This document shows positions 36,001 to 44,290 of a DNA stretch of 64,000 nt, piece by piece. Under the pieces are notes generated by a model. That model had not been told where the DNA came from. It made no database searches and saw only the letters and a program-made list of their open reading frames with translations. Position 1 is the first letter of the stretch, and each line of letters opens with the position of its first letter. Source of the DNA: Sporomusa sphaeroides DSM 2875 (lineage in GTDB: Bacteria; Bacillota; Negativicutes; Sporomusales; Sporomusaceae). The position numbers and the translations under genes were made by a program. The stretch is from NCBI RefSeq assembly GCF_001941975.2, contig NZ_CP146991.1, positions 3,903,001-3,967,000 on the forward strand, given 5' to 3'.

Positions 36001-36167
36001 TTTTCCATCACTCCATGTGTTTTATTGTAAACGATAAAGCAAAAGACAGGTACTGCGGCTTCTTGTCTGACACAATACCTGTCTTGCAAAGTTTTTTTAC
36101 ATTCTTACGCTATCCAAATATTCCCGCCAACATCACCTATTGGGATGTTATTAGCGGTTGTGGCTGT
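36001..36167. repeat. Duplicated intergenic block, copy 2 (probable original)
   Basis: This copy overlaps the true 3' end of the tail gene at 36105 and includes the same ACAGGTACTG/CACAATACCTGT hairpin as 34621-34788. It marks the other end of the fibre-cassette duplication. Confidence 0.75.
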
Positions 36168-36560
36168 AGTAGCCAGAGTAGCCGTATTTGCTGAACTTGC
36201 AGAGCCGGCAGTAGTTGCATACGTTGCAGTAGCTGCATTGCCAGTTATATCGCCAACGACTTTTCCGTTAGCATCGCGCTTGACAATTTTATTAGCCGTT
36301 ACTGTCGTCACCGCATCGGCAAGCTCTACCGCGCCGGTCTGTGCCGCCGTTACGCCATGGGGATTACTTGAGTTTGCCTGATGCCCTGCCGCGGTATCCA
36401 GGGCTGTCTTTACAGTTCCGGTGCCATAACTAACCGCACTGGCTATATGGGCTCCACTCGTTGCATCCGTATGGGATGTTATAGTTGCAGTTACCGCCCG
36501 AATATCGCCTGGTAGATTTGCAATTACCTCATTGTCCGCCGGTGTCGTTGTATATGCCAT
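36105..36560 (-). CDS. Phage tail fibre-like collagen/repeat protein
   Basis: A 151-residue protein with the phage-fibre repeat NPHGVTAAQTGA in the middle and low-complexity Ala/Thr-rich repeats (GNAATATYATTAGSA) towards the C-terminus, ending GDVGGNIWIA. Such proteins trimerise to form the shaft of side fibres. ATG lies after GGAGGTTGAT, 6 bases downstream of the J-like gene. It probably links the tail tip to the MALYSKK-type receptor-binding proteins. Confidence 0.75.
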   Translation of the reverse strand: MAYTTTPADNEVIANLPGDIRAVTATITSHTDATSGAHIASAVSYGTGTVKTALDTAAGHQANSSNPHGVTAAQTGAVELADAVTTVTANKIVKRDANGKVVGDITGNAATATYATTAGSASSANTATLATTATTANNIPIGDVGGNIWIA

Positions 36561-36566
36561 GATTTA

Positions 36567-39500
36567 TCAACCTCCATATCCTTTTACTCGATAAGTTATT
36601 GTCCCGCCTACATCCGTGCCGGTGACCGCGTTGACCACTTTAACAACAGCACTCGCCAAGCCGACAGATAGTACCTCGGCCCGTAAGCCTGCGCCAATTA
36701 CGGTCGGCGTAAATACCGGCGTGTTACCCGGACCCGATCCACCTAAGAAGGTGCAGCCGTAGTTTACCGTTGTCCCCCCGGCTGCAATGGCTGCGCTCCC
36801 GGTCTTTTCCACATCATCCACATCGGCAGCTACAGTAAATGTGCCGACCTCTATGGGATAATTCATCTGGTCAGCCGAAGTCAGAACCGCCTTAAAATCA
36901 ATATATTGTGTCGTTAACGTAACCGGCGCAAAAATCTTCCACTCATCAAAGCTGATTCCATCCCGGCTGTGGCGGAACCACAGCGCCGCCGAATTTCCGG
37001 CACTGAGTAAAGCTGTTGAAATAAAATCGGCAGCCAGATTAATCTTGCTTAAGCCTCCAAGATCCTTTCTTGCCGCCAAATATTCGCCTGAAGTTTTACC
37101 GTCCTGTAGTTTTAAAACCGTAGAACCACCAACCTGATTGCATTGTGTCGACGGATAATCGCTGCACCGTCCCGGAAACGTAAGGCAGGTATAATGCGAT
37201 GATCCAAACTCTGTATTGGTGTGGGTCCCGCTTTTCAGTGTCAATTCATCAAAACGCAAAATCACGTTTTTCGGTGTTAAGCCGTAAATAGCTACCTCGG
37301 CGGTTGCCGCATCCTCACTGTAATTGCCGGCGTTGTTGATTGCTTTAATATGGTAGCGGTACGTCATTTCCGTACTGACCGGGACAGACAGCTCGGTGCC
37401 GGTTATGCCTGTTTGGATAAGCACACCATTATTGAAATTTGTGCCCTGACGGATTTCATAGCCCGTTACATCTGTCGCGTTGTTCTTGTTCCAGTAAAGA
37501 TAAGCATAATCACCGTTTTGTACCGCTGCAAATCCTGTTGGAGCAGCCGGATACACGTTGGGAGTGATATTCACCGTTGCCGGGTTTATTGATTCGTTGC
37601 CGGAATTATCGACAGCTGTAACCCGGAAGGAGTGGCTCCGGCTTGCGGTTGCAGTATAAGTATAGCTGGTAATCTGAGCCAGATTTTCAATGACCGTCGA
37701 TCCTTCCCGGATTCGATACCCGGCCAAATCAATATCGCTTACCGGCGGCCACGAAAGTTTGACTTTTGTTAAATCTGTGCCATCAAGTGTGGCTGCCAGA
37801 CTGGCAACATCTGAGGGCGCAACGTCTTTGCCGGTAACTTCTACCGCCAAAGATACAACCCCGGTTGAGGTCACACCGGCATAATTAATGGTGCAAACCT
37901 TTACTAAGTAGGTGGTCTGGGTTTTGACGCCGATAATGGTAGTACTAAGCGCGGTTATGCCAGTCTCCCATTCAATCCAGGTCTGCCCATTGTCGCTGCT
38001 GTACAAAACTTTATAGCCGCTAACCAGCTTGTCACGCGCAATACTCCAGGATACATTCAAATTAGAAACCATCGTACCGTCTTTTTGCCGGTAGGTTTCT
38101 TCGGCCACGCTCACCTTGTTGACTTCGGTTGTTGGCTCCAGTTCGCTGTAGTTGATTTTCGGTATATTCGTCGCTTCCATATAGACTTCTTCAATATATT
38201 CAATGCAGGAGATTTTGCGCCGCAAATCCTGATCCCGGCTGATGCTGAGCACTCTGAAAGGCTTGACCACTTTGTTGGTTTCACCAAAGCTGTATAGGTC
38301 CCATTGCTGTGGTACAGGGGAAAGTGCACTAGTAAGCGTCACTGTATCAGTGCGTATTTCCTCTGATACGCCCTGCACGCCGACGGTAACAATACTTTGG
38401 ACATCCTGGGCAGCTGTGGCTGCCGGGTTGGTAATCTGCACGGCGACCGCATAGGATTTGCCTGGTTCTAAGGTTACCTCACGATCAAGCTGCAGCGTGG
38501 TAGCCGTTGCGGCCAGCATCCGGCCGGAATATCCCCACTGCGGCACATCATGCGCCAGCAAAACCACATCATTAATTTGACAGGCAATGGCATCAATGTC
38601 TGCGCTGTGCTCTACTGTCCGCTGCAAATATTGATTGAGCCGCAACCGGTATTTGCCTTCCCGGTAAGCCTGGTCTACAGTGGTAACGCCATCCAGCATA
38701 ATTTGAGTGATGTTGGGCTCGGTCGTCCGGTCATAGTTATCAGCATAGACCGTAATAATTTCCTTCTGATAGGCTTTTTCCTTATTAGCAAAGGTGATTT
38801 CTATTGCATTGGCCCGGTCCTTCAGGCCGGCAAAGGTTTCTTTAAATTTGTCGGTAAGAATATTGCCGACCGTAAATAGCTGTACCGGCTCTCCGGGAGC
38901 ATCACAAACACACCCGTACCGGGTGCCCCGCATAATGACCTTGCCGCGGCCGACACCTTCCGGTTTTTCCAGCGCAGTCCAAAGATCGGTCGCCGTGTTG
39001 AAGATATAGTTGAAGGTCAGGTTGCGACTATCACAAAATTCCGCCCAACCGGCAAAATCCTGGTACACTGCCCGCGCTGCCGGAGTACCCTGAATAACAA
39101 ACTCCAACTCACCGGTATTGACGTTTTTAATCTGCCGGCAGCGATGAATCATATCATAGGCCGCCCAAGCCGGATTGGTAGCCGGTTTTTGTTCATAGTT
39201 ACCACTATCGGGATTCCAGACCCAAACCTTATTTTTGGTTTGCAGCCAGGTTATGCTTGGCATCCCCCCGCTCAACTGATTTGTCGCCAGCGCCTTGATG
39301 CCGACAAGCACTTTGCCGGGACGGGCAAAATCGTCATACATAATGCTTGACAATTGCGTCCAAAACACACGGGTGGCATAGCGGTTGCTCGTACCGCTTT
39401 TGGCCACACATTGAACGCGTACCTCATATTTTGCGGCAGGAAGGTGGTCTACGCGGTAGGTACGAAAAAAGGTAGTATTTTGGGCTGCCGAAATAACCAC

Positions 39501-40442
39501 ATTGCTATTTGTTCCGTAGATAAAGTTACTCCAGGCGGAGTCCCCGACCTTACGGAACTGGGCTTGCAGCGTGACCGAAGCACTGCCCAGACCGCCGTTA
39601 TCCTGGGCATAATATAACCCGTAGGGAAGCTCCAGGGTTATTTCCAGGCCTGCCACTGCACTCCCTTCGGTTTGCTGCGTAGCCCAGGTATTGTCCACAT
39701 TTAATTCATAAGCTAACGCCTGATCGACATAGCTGTCGTTAAAATTGAAAATTACCGGTTGATCATTCGCTCCTAACCGGGTTTCAACACCAACACCTTT
39801 GTAATAGGCTATCGGATTGTCATTTATCCGTATGTCGCTAATACTGTCAATCGGCCCTTCACCGCCGCACAGCAAGATATTCAGATACTGTTTGTCGCCA
39901 TCGCTTGATACATGCTGGGCAAGTACCTGTCCGGCCGTCCGCATGGTGCCATACGTTACCGCCAGGGCGTTACCCTGATCGGTCAGCGGTTGTGCATTGC
40001 TCCAGTTGTAGGTTGGATTGGTTTCATAGGTCTTCTGGTCGGCCTTAGCCGGCGGAAACCAGTGATTGATAAGGGTGCCACCGATTGCGGTAACAGCTCC
40101 GGCAGCCATGTGAGCCCAAAAATTATTCCCACTATTTTTCGGAAACCAGCCTTTTGACCACTTATTCGCATAGACTGCCAATGCAATCATACCAATCGCC
40201 CGGAACCAATCTTTGCCGCTTTTGCCGACAACCGGACAGACGGCGATCCAGTCATCCTGATTGACCAGCTGTGCTTTTACATTCTCGACAACATTCCCGC
40301 CAATACTGACAACAAATTCATCCAAGCCCATAATGTAGGGCTGAATATATTCATAGGCCGTTTTGCCGGGAATATGCCGGCAGGTATGAATTTCCTTGTC
40401 AGTATGATTAAACGGGTTTTTCAGTACAGTTAATGTAATCAT
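36567..40442 (-). CDS. Phage tail tip/host-specificity protein J-like
   Basis: A 1291-residue central tail-tip protein. The N-terminal 150 residues contain a membrane-like stretch (AIGMIALAVYANKW). Residues about 150-760 match the TipJ/phage tail protein fold (ITLELPYGLYY, YRVDHLPAAKYEVRVQCV, YCVCDAPGEPVQLF-type blocks, quoted in part). Then at least three fibronectin type III domains follow at about 790-1090 (LNVSWSIARDKLVSGYKVLY, VKLSWPPVSDIDLAGYRI, AYLYWNKNNATDVTGYEI). The C-terminal 200 residues look like a phage carbohydrate-binding or jelly-roll region. It overlaps the NlpC gene by 4 bases, the lambda-like K-J order (no I gene). Confidence 0.88.
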   Translation of the reverse strand: MITLTVLKNPFNHTDKEIHTCRHIPGKTAYEYIQPYIMGLDEFVVSIGGNVVENVKAQLVNQDDWIAVCPVVGKSGKDWFRAIGMIALAVYANKWSKGWFPKNSGNNFWAHMAAGAVTAIGGTLINHWFPPAKADQKTYETNPTYNWSNAQPLTDQGNALAVTYGTMRTAGQVLAQHVSSDGDKQYLNILLCGGEGPIDSISDIRINDNPIAYYKGVGVETRLGANDQPVIFNFNDSYVDQALAYELNVDNTWATQQTEGSAVAGLEITLELPYGLYYAQDNGGLGSASVTLQAQFRKVGDSAWSNFIYGTNSNVVISAAQNTTFFRTYRVDHLPAAKYEVRVQCVAKSGTSNRYATRVFWTQLSSIMYDDFARPGKVLVGIKALATNQLSGGMPSITWLQTKNKVWVWNPDSGNYEQKPATNPAWAAYDMIHRCRQIKNVNTGELEFVIQGTPAARAVYQDFAGWAEFCDSRNLTFNYIFNTATDLWTALEKPEGVGRGKVIMRGTRYGCVCDAPGEPVQLFTVGNILTDKFKETFAGLKDRANAIEITFANKEKAYQKEIITVYADNYDRTTEPNITQIMLDGVTTVDQAYREGKYRLRLNQYLQRTVEHSADIDAIACQINDVVLLAHDVPQWGYSGRMLAATATTLQLDREVTLEPGKSYAVAVQITNPAATAAQDVQSIVTVGVQGVSEEIRTDTVTLTSALSPVPQQWDLYSFGETNKVVKPFRVLSISRDQDLRRKISCIEYIEEVYMEATNIPKINYSELEPTTEVNKVSVAEETYRQKDGTMVSNLNVSWSIARDKLVSGYKVLYSSDNGQTWIEWETGITALSTTIIGVKTQTTYLVKVCTINYAGVTSTGVVSLAVEVTGKDVAPSDVASLAATLDGTDLTKVKLSWPPVSDIDLAGYRIREGSTVIENLAQITSYTYTATASRSHSFRVTAVDNSGNESINPATVNITPNVYPAAPTGFAAVQNGDYAYLYWNKNNATDVTGYEIRQGTNFNNGVLIQTGITGTELSVPVSTEMTYRYHIKAINNAGNYSEDAATAEVAIYGLTPKNVILRFDELTLKSGTHTNTEFGSSHYTCLTFPGRCSDYPSTQCNQVGGSTVLKLQDGKTSGEYLAARKDLGGLSKINLAADFISTALLSAGNSAALWFRHSRDGISFDEWKIFAPVTLTTQYIDFKAVLTSADQMNYPIEVGTFTVAADVDDVEKTGSAAIAAGGTTVNYGCTFLGGSGPGNTPVFTPTVIGAGLRAEVLSVGLASAVVKVVNAVTGTDVGGTITYRVKGYGG

Positions 40443-40834
40443 TTTTTCACCTCCGGTACATAAAATCCTTCGATACGATTTGCCCAGGCGGGATTGTCGA
40501 TGCGGTCGATGTTGACACCGATTCGCTTGCGGGTATGTATAAACCGGCCCTGACCGATGTATACCCCCGTATGGTCACAGTAAACGGTGAACCGGATAAC
40601 AACAAGCGCCGGAATGGGGATGTCTCCTTCACACCTGCGCCAGCAGGGGCGCTGCTCATTCACTTCACTGTGAATGCGGCTGGCGTCTTCACAAGATATT
40701 TTGTAATCAGGCAAGATAATCCCATATCGCCTGAATACTTCCGTGGACAACCCCCAACAATCAAGTCCTACTGTCGGGTTGCGTCCACCGTCGATAAAAG
40801 GCAGGCCAATTAGGTCCTCAACGTGTTTACTCAT
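40439..40834 (-). CDS. NlpC/P60-type tail assembly peptidase (K-like)
   Basis: About 131 residues from ATG 40834 after GGGGGTAG. The catalytic Cys lies in GLDCWGLSTEV, and the His in CDHTGVYIGQGRFIH, both standard NlpC/P60 positions. Phage K-type proteins are placed between L and J, as here, and cut peptidoglycan at the tail tip. A terminator-like hairpin (40851-40870) sits just before its ribosome site. Confidence 0.88.
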   Translation of the reverse strand: MSKHVEDLIGLPFIDGGRNPTVGLDCWGLSTEVFRRYGIILPDYKISCEDASRIHSEVNEQRPCWRRCEGDIPIPALVVIRFTVYCDHTGVYIGQGRFIHTRKRIGVNIDRIDNPAWANRIEGFYVPEVKK

Positions 40835-40850
40835 ACTACCCCCAAATAAA

Positions 40851-40870
40851 AAATCGCCCAACGGCGATTT
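40851..40870 (-). terminator. Small terminator hairpin before the NlpC gene
   Basis: AAATCGCC (40851-40858) pairs with GGCGATTT (40863-40870). On the minus strand TTTTTTATTT follows. It lies between the L-like and K-like genes, inside the tail operon. Confidence 0.65.
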
Positions 40871-40914
40871 CGCTTATGAGACTTTCATTTTCTATTGTCC
40901 ATATCGTTCGGCAG

Positions 40915-41532
40915 TTACGCATACAGTCCGCCTTCCGGGATGCTTGGCTCACCGCCGTATCGCACCGCATTGCCCCGGGCGCGGCAGGACTGCAAGGTAC
41001 CGTCACACGCGGGCAATGCCCCGGCATACCCGCACTCCAGACCCTTATATTGATCGCGCCAGGCGCAGAAGTTTTTCAGCACCCGCCGAAAAGGGAACCG
41101 GAGCTGGGTGGATATGTCGGAACCAAGGTAAAAATTTACCCATTTGCTGTCACAGGTGGTTGACTCCACGGTAAAGATTTCTTCCACCTCAGGCAACGTA
41201 TTGTCAAGATGCTGGGAATGCACCACTCTGAGCGTTACGGTAGTACCCGTCAGACCGTCATGTTTTTCCACATAGGCCTGCACAATTTGCGTAATGTTGG
41301 AAACCTGCAGCGGTACAGCCTCCGGTTTGCCTTCAATATCTTCAATGATTTCGCCAAGTTGAAAGTTAAAGGCGGTCCAGTTATAGCCATTCCATACGAT
41401 GTCTTCATTATTGCGTACCAGCCGCAAAGGTTCCCCGGAATTGGGAATAGCGACTTCCGCCAGCAACAGCCAAACGCCGTCACTGGCAAGCAGGCTTTTT
41501 TCCAGCATACCGGCAACTGAAAGGTTAAGCAT
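40915..41532 (-). CDS. Phage minor tail protein L-like
   Basis: A 205-residue protein. The N-terminal half resembles DUF1833/DUF2163 tail proteins (LLLAEVAIPNSGEPLRLVRNN). The C-terminal third carries the L-protein Cys pattern with KNFCAWRDQYKGLECGY and CRARGNAVRYGGEPSIP, a probable iron-sulfur site as in lambda gpL. It follows the M-like gene directly and precedes the NlpC gene, the conserved M-L-K-J order. It should form the tail-tip hub. Confidence 0.85.
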   Translation of the reverse strand: MLNLSVAGMLEKSLLASDGVWLLLAEVAIPNSGEPLRLVRNNEDIVWNGYNWTAFNFQLGEIIEDIEGKPEAVPLQVSNITQIVQAYVEKHDGLTGTTVTLRVVHSQHLDNTLPEVEEIFTVESTTCDSKWVNFYLGSDISTQLRFPFRRVLKNFCAWRDQYKGLECGYAGALPACDGTLQSCRARGNAVRYGGEPSIPEGGLYA

Positions 41533-41533
41533 G

Positions 41534-41896
41534 TTACACCTCCTGGATTGTCAAGGTGCCGGAATAATATCCCGGCGCCGATAAGTCGAAACTAATGTCC
41601 CCGCCGGTGAACCGGACGGAAAACCGCTGTCCGGAATAGGGGTCATCGGGGACGGTTGGATAATACCAGTCAAAGATCAAACTGCCGCCATAAACTGTCT
41701 CGCGGTAAAAATCGCGCAAAGCCGCATAATCGGCGGCAGGCAGCGCCGTCCATTTCAGGATGAATTTCAGCGGCATGCGGGTAAATTTGACCCGGGAAAC
41801 CACCAGTCCATTTTCCATTTCGGACTGTAAGGAAGGGTCTTTGATTTTGGTTGTAAAGGGGTATACCGGTTGTTGAATAGTAGGAAACTGTGCCAT
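41534..41896 (-). CDS. Phage minor tail protein M-like
   Basis: A 120-residue protein starting MAQFPTIQQPVYPF, with WTALPAADYAALRDFY and the ending YYSGTLTIQEV. Length and position just before the L-like gene match lambda gpM-type tail-tip proteins. ATG follows AGAGGAGGTA. In normal tails this gene follows the tape measure gene, but here the upstream genes are the two small membrane proteins and the TonB-box protein. Confidence 0.8.
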   Translation of the reverse strand: MAQFPTIQQPVYPFTTKIKDPSLQSEMENGLVVSRVKFTRMPLKFILKWTALPAADYAALRDFYRETVYGGSLIFDWYYPTVPDDPYSGQRFSVRFTGGDISFDLSAPGYYSGTLTIQEV

Positions 41897-41952
41897 TACT
41901 TTTTACCTCCTCTAATTATTTTATTGGAATTTGCCCAAAAATAAGGCTATTG

Positions 41953-41995
41953 AACAGCAGTGGCAGCATCTGCGAAAGATGCTGCCACTGCTGTT
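41953..41995 (-). terminator. 19-bp perfect stem hairpin upstream of the M-like gene
   Basis: 41953-41971 pairs perfectly with 41977-41995 around a GCGAA loop. There is no long U-run, so it may be a processing, pausing or terminator site between the membrane-protein cassette and the tail-tip genes. Confidence 0.5.
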
Positions 41996-42133
41996 GGCCT
42001 GCTGTATTGTGGAATAAAAACAGAGGATGGTAGAAGTGTCTTTTCAATTCAAGATCACAGCACCAACCTCCCACGTTTTTAGCTATTTTACTGTTAGTTT
42101 GGGGAGTTACATAAAAGCATATGCTACAAAATT

Positions 42134-42517
42134 TCAACTTTTCGATTTTTCTCTGGACTTCGTTTTGCTATTATACTTTAGACCGTATAGTATAAATAAA
42201 ACTCCCAAACTGCCAAAAATAGCGATCACACCAAGTAAGTTGCCCATCAAACCTGCTATGCTGCGGTATTCCTGCCCTATAAAGATCGTTATACCAATAA
42301 AAATCAATCCCACTCCTGCGAGAATATAGATTATGCCAACTATTTTCGCCCCTACTGCATATAGCTTTCCAAACAAACCTGTTTTCGATGGAATCTCAAC
42401 ATACGGCGGAATTTTTCCGCCGGTATAATACCCAGGGTTATATTGGTTATCCTGCCATTCTTTCAGTTTATCAATTGGATTTTCGTGCTCTTTATACTTT
42501 TTATGTTTTTCACCCAA
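42134..42517 (-). CDS. Small two-helix membrane protein, paralogue A (candidate immunity protein)
   Basis: A 127-residue protein with a charged N-terminus (MGEKHKKYKEHENPIDKLKE), a YNPGYYTGGKIPPYV segment, and two hydrophobic C-terminal helices (about residues 55-78 and 90-111), ending in a basic Lys/Ser tail. It is clearly paralogous to 42591-42977: the first 45 residues are nearly the same while the helices differ. Tandem small membrane proteins behind a TonB-box protein suggest immunity proteins, which is inference. No known family is recognised. Confidence 0.65.
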   Translation of the reverse strand: MGEKHKKYKEHENPIDKLKEWQDNQYNPGYYTGGKIPPYVEIPSKTGLFGKLYAVGAKIVGIIYILAGVGLIFIGITIFIGQEYRSIAGLMGNLLGVIAIFGSLGVLFILYGLKYNSKTKSREKSKS

Positions 42518-42590
42518 CTTTCCCCCTCCAATCTGGCAGAATTTTAGGCGAAGTTCTGCAGCAAATTAACTGAAATCATATTTCAACATC

Positions 42591-42977
42591 TCAACTTTTG
42601 CATTTTGCTTTTGACTTTACGGTTTTTATATACTTCAGGCCCGATAATATAAATAAAATCCCCAAACCGCTCACAATAATACCAGCAGCCAATGCTTCAA
42701 AAAAATTTCCTCTCCAATGGTGTTCTTCCCCAATTATCCAACTTACTTTTACCGCAATAAAAATTAGAGCTGCTCCGGCTAGTATTTCAAGCGGTCCAAC
42801 TATTCTTGCCCCTATTTGATATACTCTTCCAAACAAACTTGTTTTGGGCGGGATATCAACATATGGCGGAATTTTTCCGCCGGTATAATACCCAGGGTTA
42901 TATTGATTATCCTGCCATTCTTTCAGTTTCTCAATTGGATCTTCGTGCTCTTTATACTTTTTATGTTTTTTACCCAA
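42591..42977 (-). CDS. Small two-helix membrane protein, paralogue B (candidate immunity protein)
   Basis: A 128-residue paralogue of the protein at 42134-42517, with the same N-terminal MGKKHKKYKEHEDPIEKLKE and GGKIPPYVDIP stretch and two diverged C-terminal helices. ATG follows GGAGGGAGAAAG. It begins 46 bases after the TonB-box gene in the same direction. DNA similarity extends into the upstream region, so the pair arose by recent tandem duplication followed by faster change of the membrane part. Function unknown; immunity to the adjacent protein is my hypothesis. Confidence 0.65.
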   Translation of the reverse strand: MGKKHKKYKEHEDPIEKLKEWQDNQYNPGYYTGGKIPPYVDIPPKTSLFGRVYQIGARIVGPLEILAGAALIFIAVKVSWIIGEEHHWRGNFFEALAAGIIVSGLGILFILSGLKYIKTVKSKAKCKS

Positions 42978-43023
42978 CTTTCTCCCTCCAGTCCGACAGA
43001 ATTTTAGTAATCACTTCTGAGTT

Positions 43024-44166
43024 CTACCGGGAAAAAATCTCTTCTAATTTTTCGGCCAGAGACTTGTATGAACCATCTTTGCTTATTATAGTGGGCGACA
43101 TCGGTATTTCTTGAAAATCTGATGCACCCCAAAATCCAGAATGTCCTACTTCCAATCTGTCGCCACTATATACTTTGGGATGTACGACAAACTCTCCATA
43201 TTTATTTATGGATATAAACGCCGTGAAGGGATCATTTGCATGGGGAGAGTCGAGAGTTAAACGAAACGTCCGATTACCTGTCAGTACATTCAATGCTCCC
43301 TCATAACCAGTCGCTGACGGCATCACTGTTTTACCGGCATTTTTCTGGAAATAATTACTATTTAGACCAACCTGTATAATAATCCTGCTTTCATTGTCTT
43401 TTTCCTGCTTAATTACTTGAATAGGAATAATCTGCAATGCTTTTGCAAGTGATTCACCCGTAGCTAGTCCCAGTGCCCACTTACTCACCATCCCCACACC
43501 TTCTGAATTAGGTCTGTGCCTGTAAACAATTTTATCTCCTGCCTCTATAATTGGCTTAACTTCAGAATCTTCCACAGCAAAGCCGGAAACAAACTTTGAA
43601 AAACTAAAATCTCCAAAAGTGGTGTTGTATGTGTCAACATTCCGCCATCCGCCTGAATTCATATCAGTTCCACTCCATGGCACATATATATTATACGTTT
43701 TTCCTTTATAATTGACAGTTGTATAATCCGGGACTTTTTTGAAATATACGGTATTGTCATCTCTATCTGCTTCCACTACGACTTCATTGAACCAAAGTTC
43801 CTTTTCAGAACTGCCCGGAATCGTAACAAGTTTGGCATATTCAATAAAAGAATCCTGAAAGATTTCTTCCTGTCGATCACATTGCTTTATGTCATCAGGA
43901 TGCACCCTTCCGGAGGCGGTTACCCTCCAGAATCCAGTTCCAAGTCGATTTCTTCTTAACATATAACCATCTATACGGTTTTGCTGAGTCATTATTGGGT
44001 TAATAAACACCGGATTCTGCGGAGCTATTCTAGCAAATATGTTGTTCCATATACTATACCAATCATACGATGTTGCTCTGGGCGCAGTGACTATCACCTC
44101 AGGCAAAGTAAACTCGGGTACTGTTTGATCGTTAAACTGCTGATTTGTATTAAATTCATCACTCAT
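43024..44166 (-). CDS. Phage-encoded protein with N-terminal TonB box (candidate TonB-imported bacteriocin)
   Basis: About 380 residues from ATG 44166 (after GGAAGGAG). There is no signal peptide. Residues 16-27 read VPEFTLPEVIVT, aligning with the extended TonB boxes of both host receptors here (VPDFALETIVIT and IPTFSLEEIIIQ). The rest is mixed alpha/beta without coiled coils, membrane helices or a recognised catalytic motif (landmarks GFWRVTASGRVHPDDIKQ, YVPWSGTDMNSGGW, EVGHSGFWGASDF). It occupies the place between tail tube and M-like genes where chaperones and tape measure normally lie, but it is too short and of the wrong composition for a tape measure. Two paralogous membrane proteins follow. 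Colicins enter via TonB boxes, so a toxin is plausible but unproven. Confidence 0.6.
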   Translation of the reverse strand: MSDEFNTNQQFNDQTVPEFTLPEVIVTAPRATSYDWYSIWNNIFARIAPQNPVFINPIMTQQNRIDGYMLRRNRLGTGFWRVTASGRVHPDDIKQCDRQEEIFQDSFIEYAKLVTIPGSSEKELWFNEVVVEADRDDNTVYFKKVPDYTTVNYKGKTYNIYVPWSGTDMNSGGWRNVDTYNTTFGDFSFSKFVSGFAVEDSEVKPIIEAGDKIVYRHRPNSEGVGMVSKWALGLATGESLAKALQIIPIQVIKQEKDNESRIIIQVGLNSNYFQKNAGKTVMPSATGYEGALNVLTGNRTFRLTLDSPHANDPFTAFISINKYGEFVVHPKVYSGDRLEVGHSGFWGASDFQEIPMSPTIISKDGSYKSLAEKLEEIFSR

Positions 44167-44204
44167 ATATCCAACTCCTTCCAGCACAAGCCCTTTATTA
44201 CACC

Positions 44205-44250
44205 AAAGTCCTGTAAATATGGTTTAGCTAAAACCAATTTACAGGACTTT
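44205..44250. terminator. 14-bp perfect stem between tail tube and TonB-box genes
   Basis: 44205-44218 pairs with 44237-44250. A diverged copy of part of this element and the following gene start lies at 54421-54545. It may end transcription after the tail-tube gene, although the U-run on the minus strand is short. Confidence 0.55.
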
Positions 44251-44290
44251 TTAAGGGGATTGATATTTATAAAACCTAATGGGAGACTTC

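Noticed and set aside
43024-44166. The 380-residue protein as a tape-measure protein
   Set aside because: It is far too short, lacks coiled coils and membrane segments, and carries a TonB box at its N-terminus.
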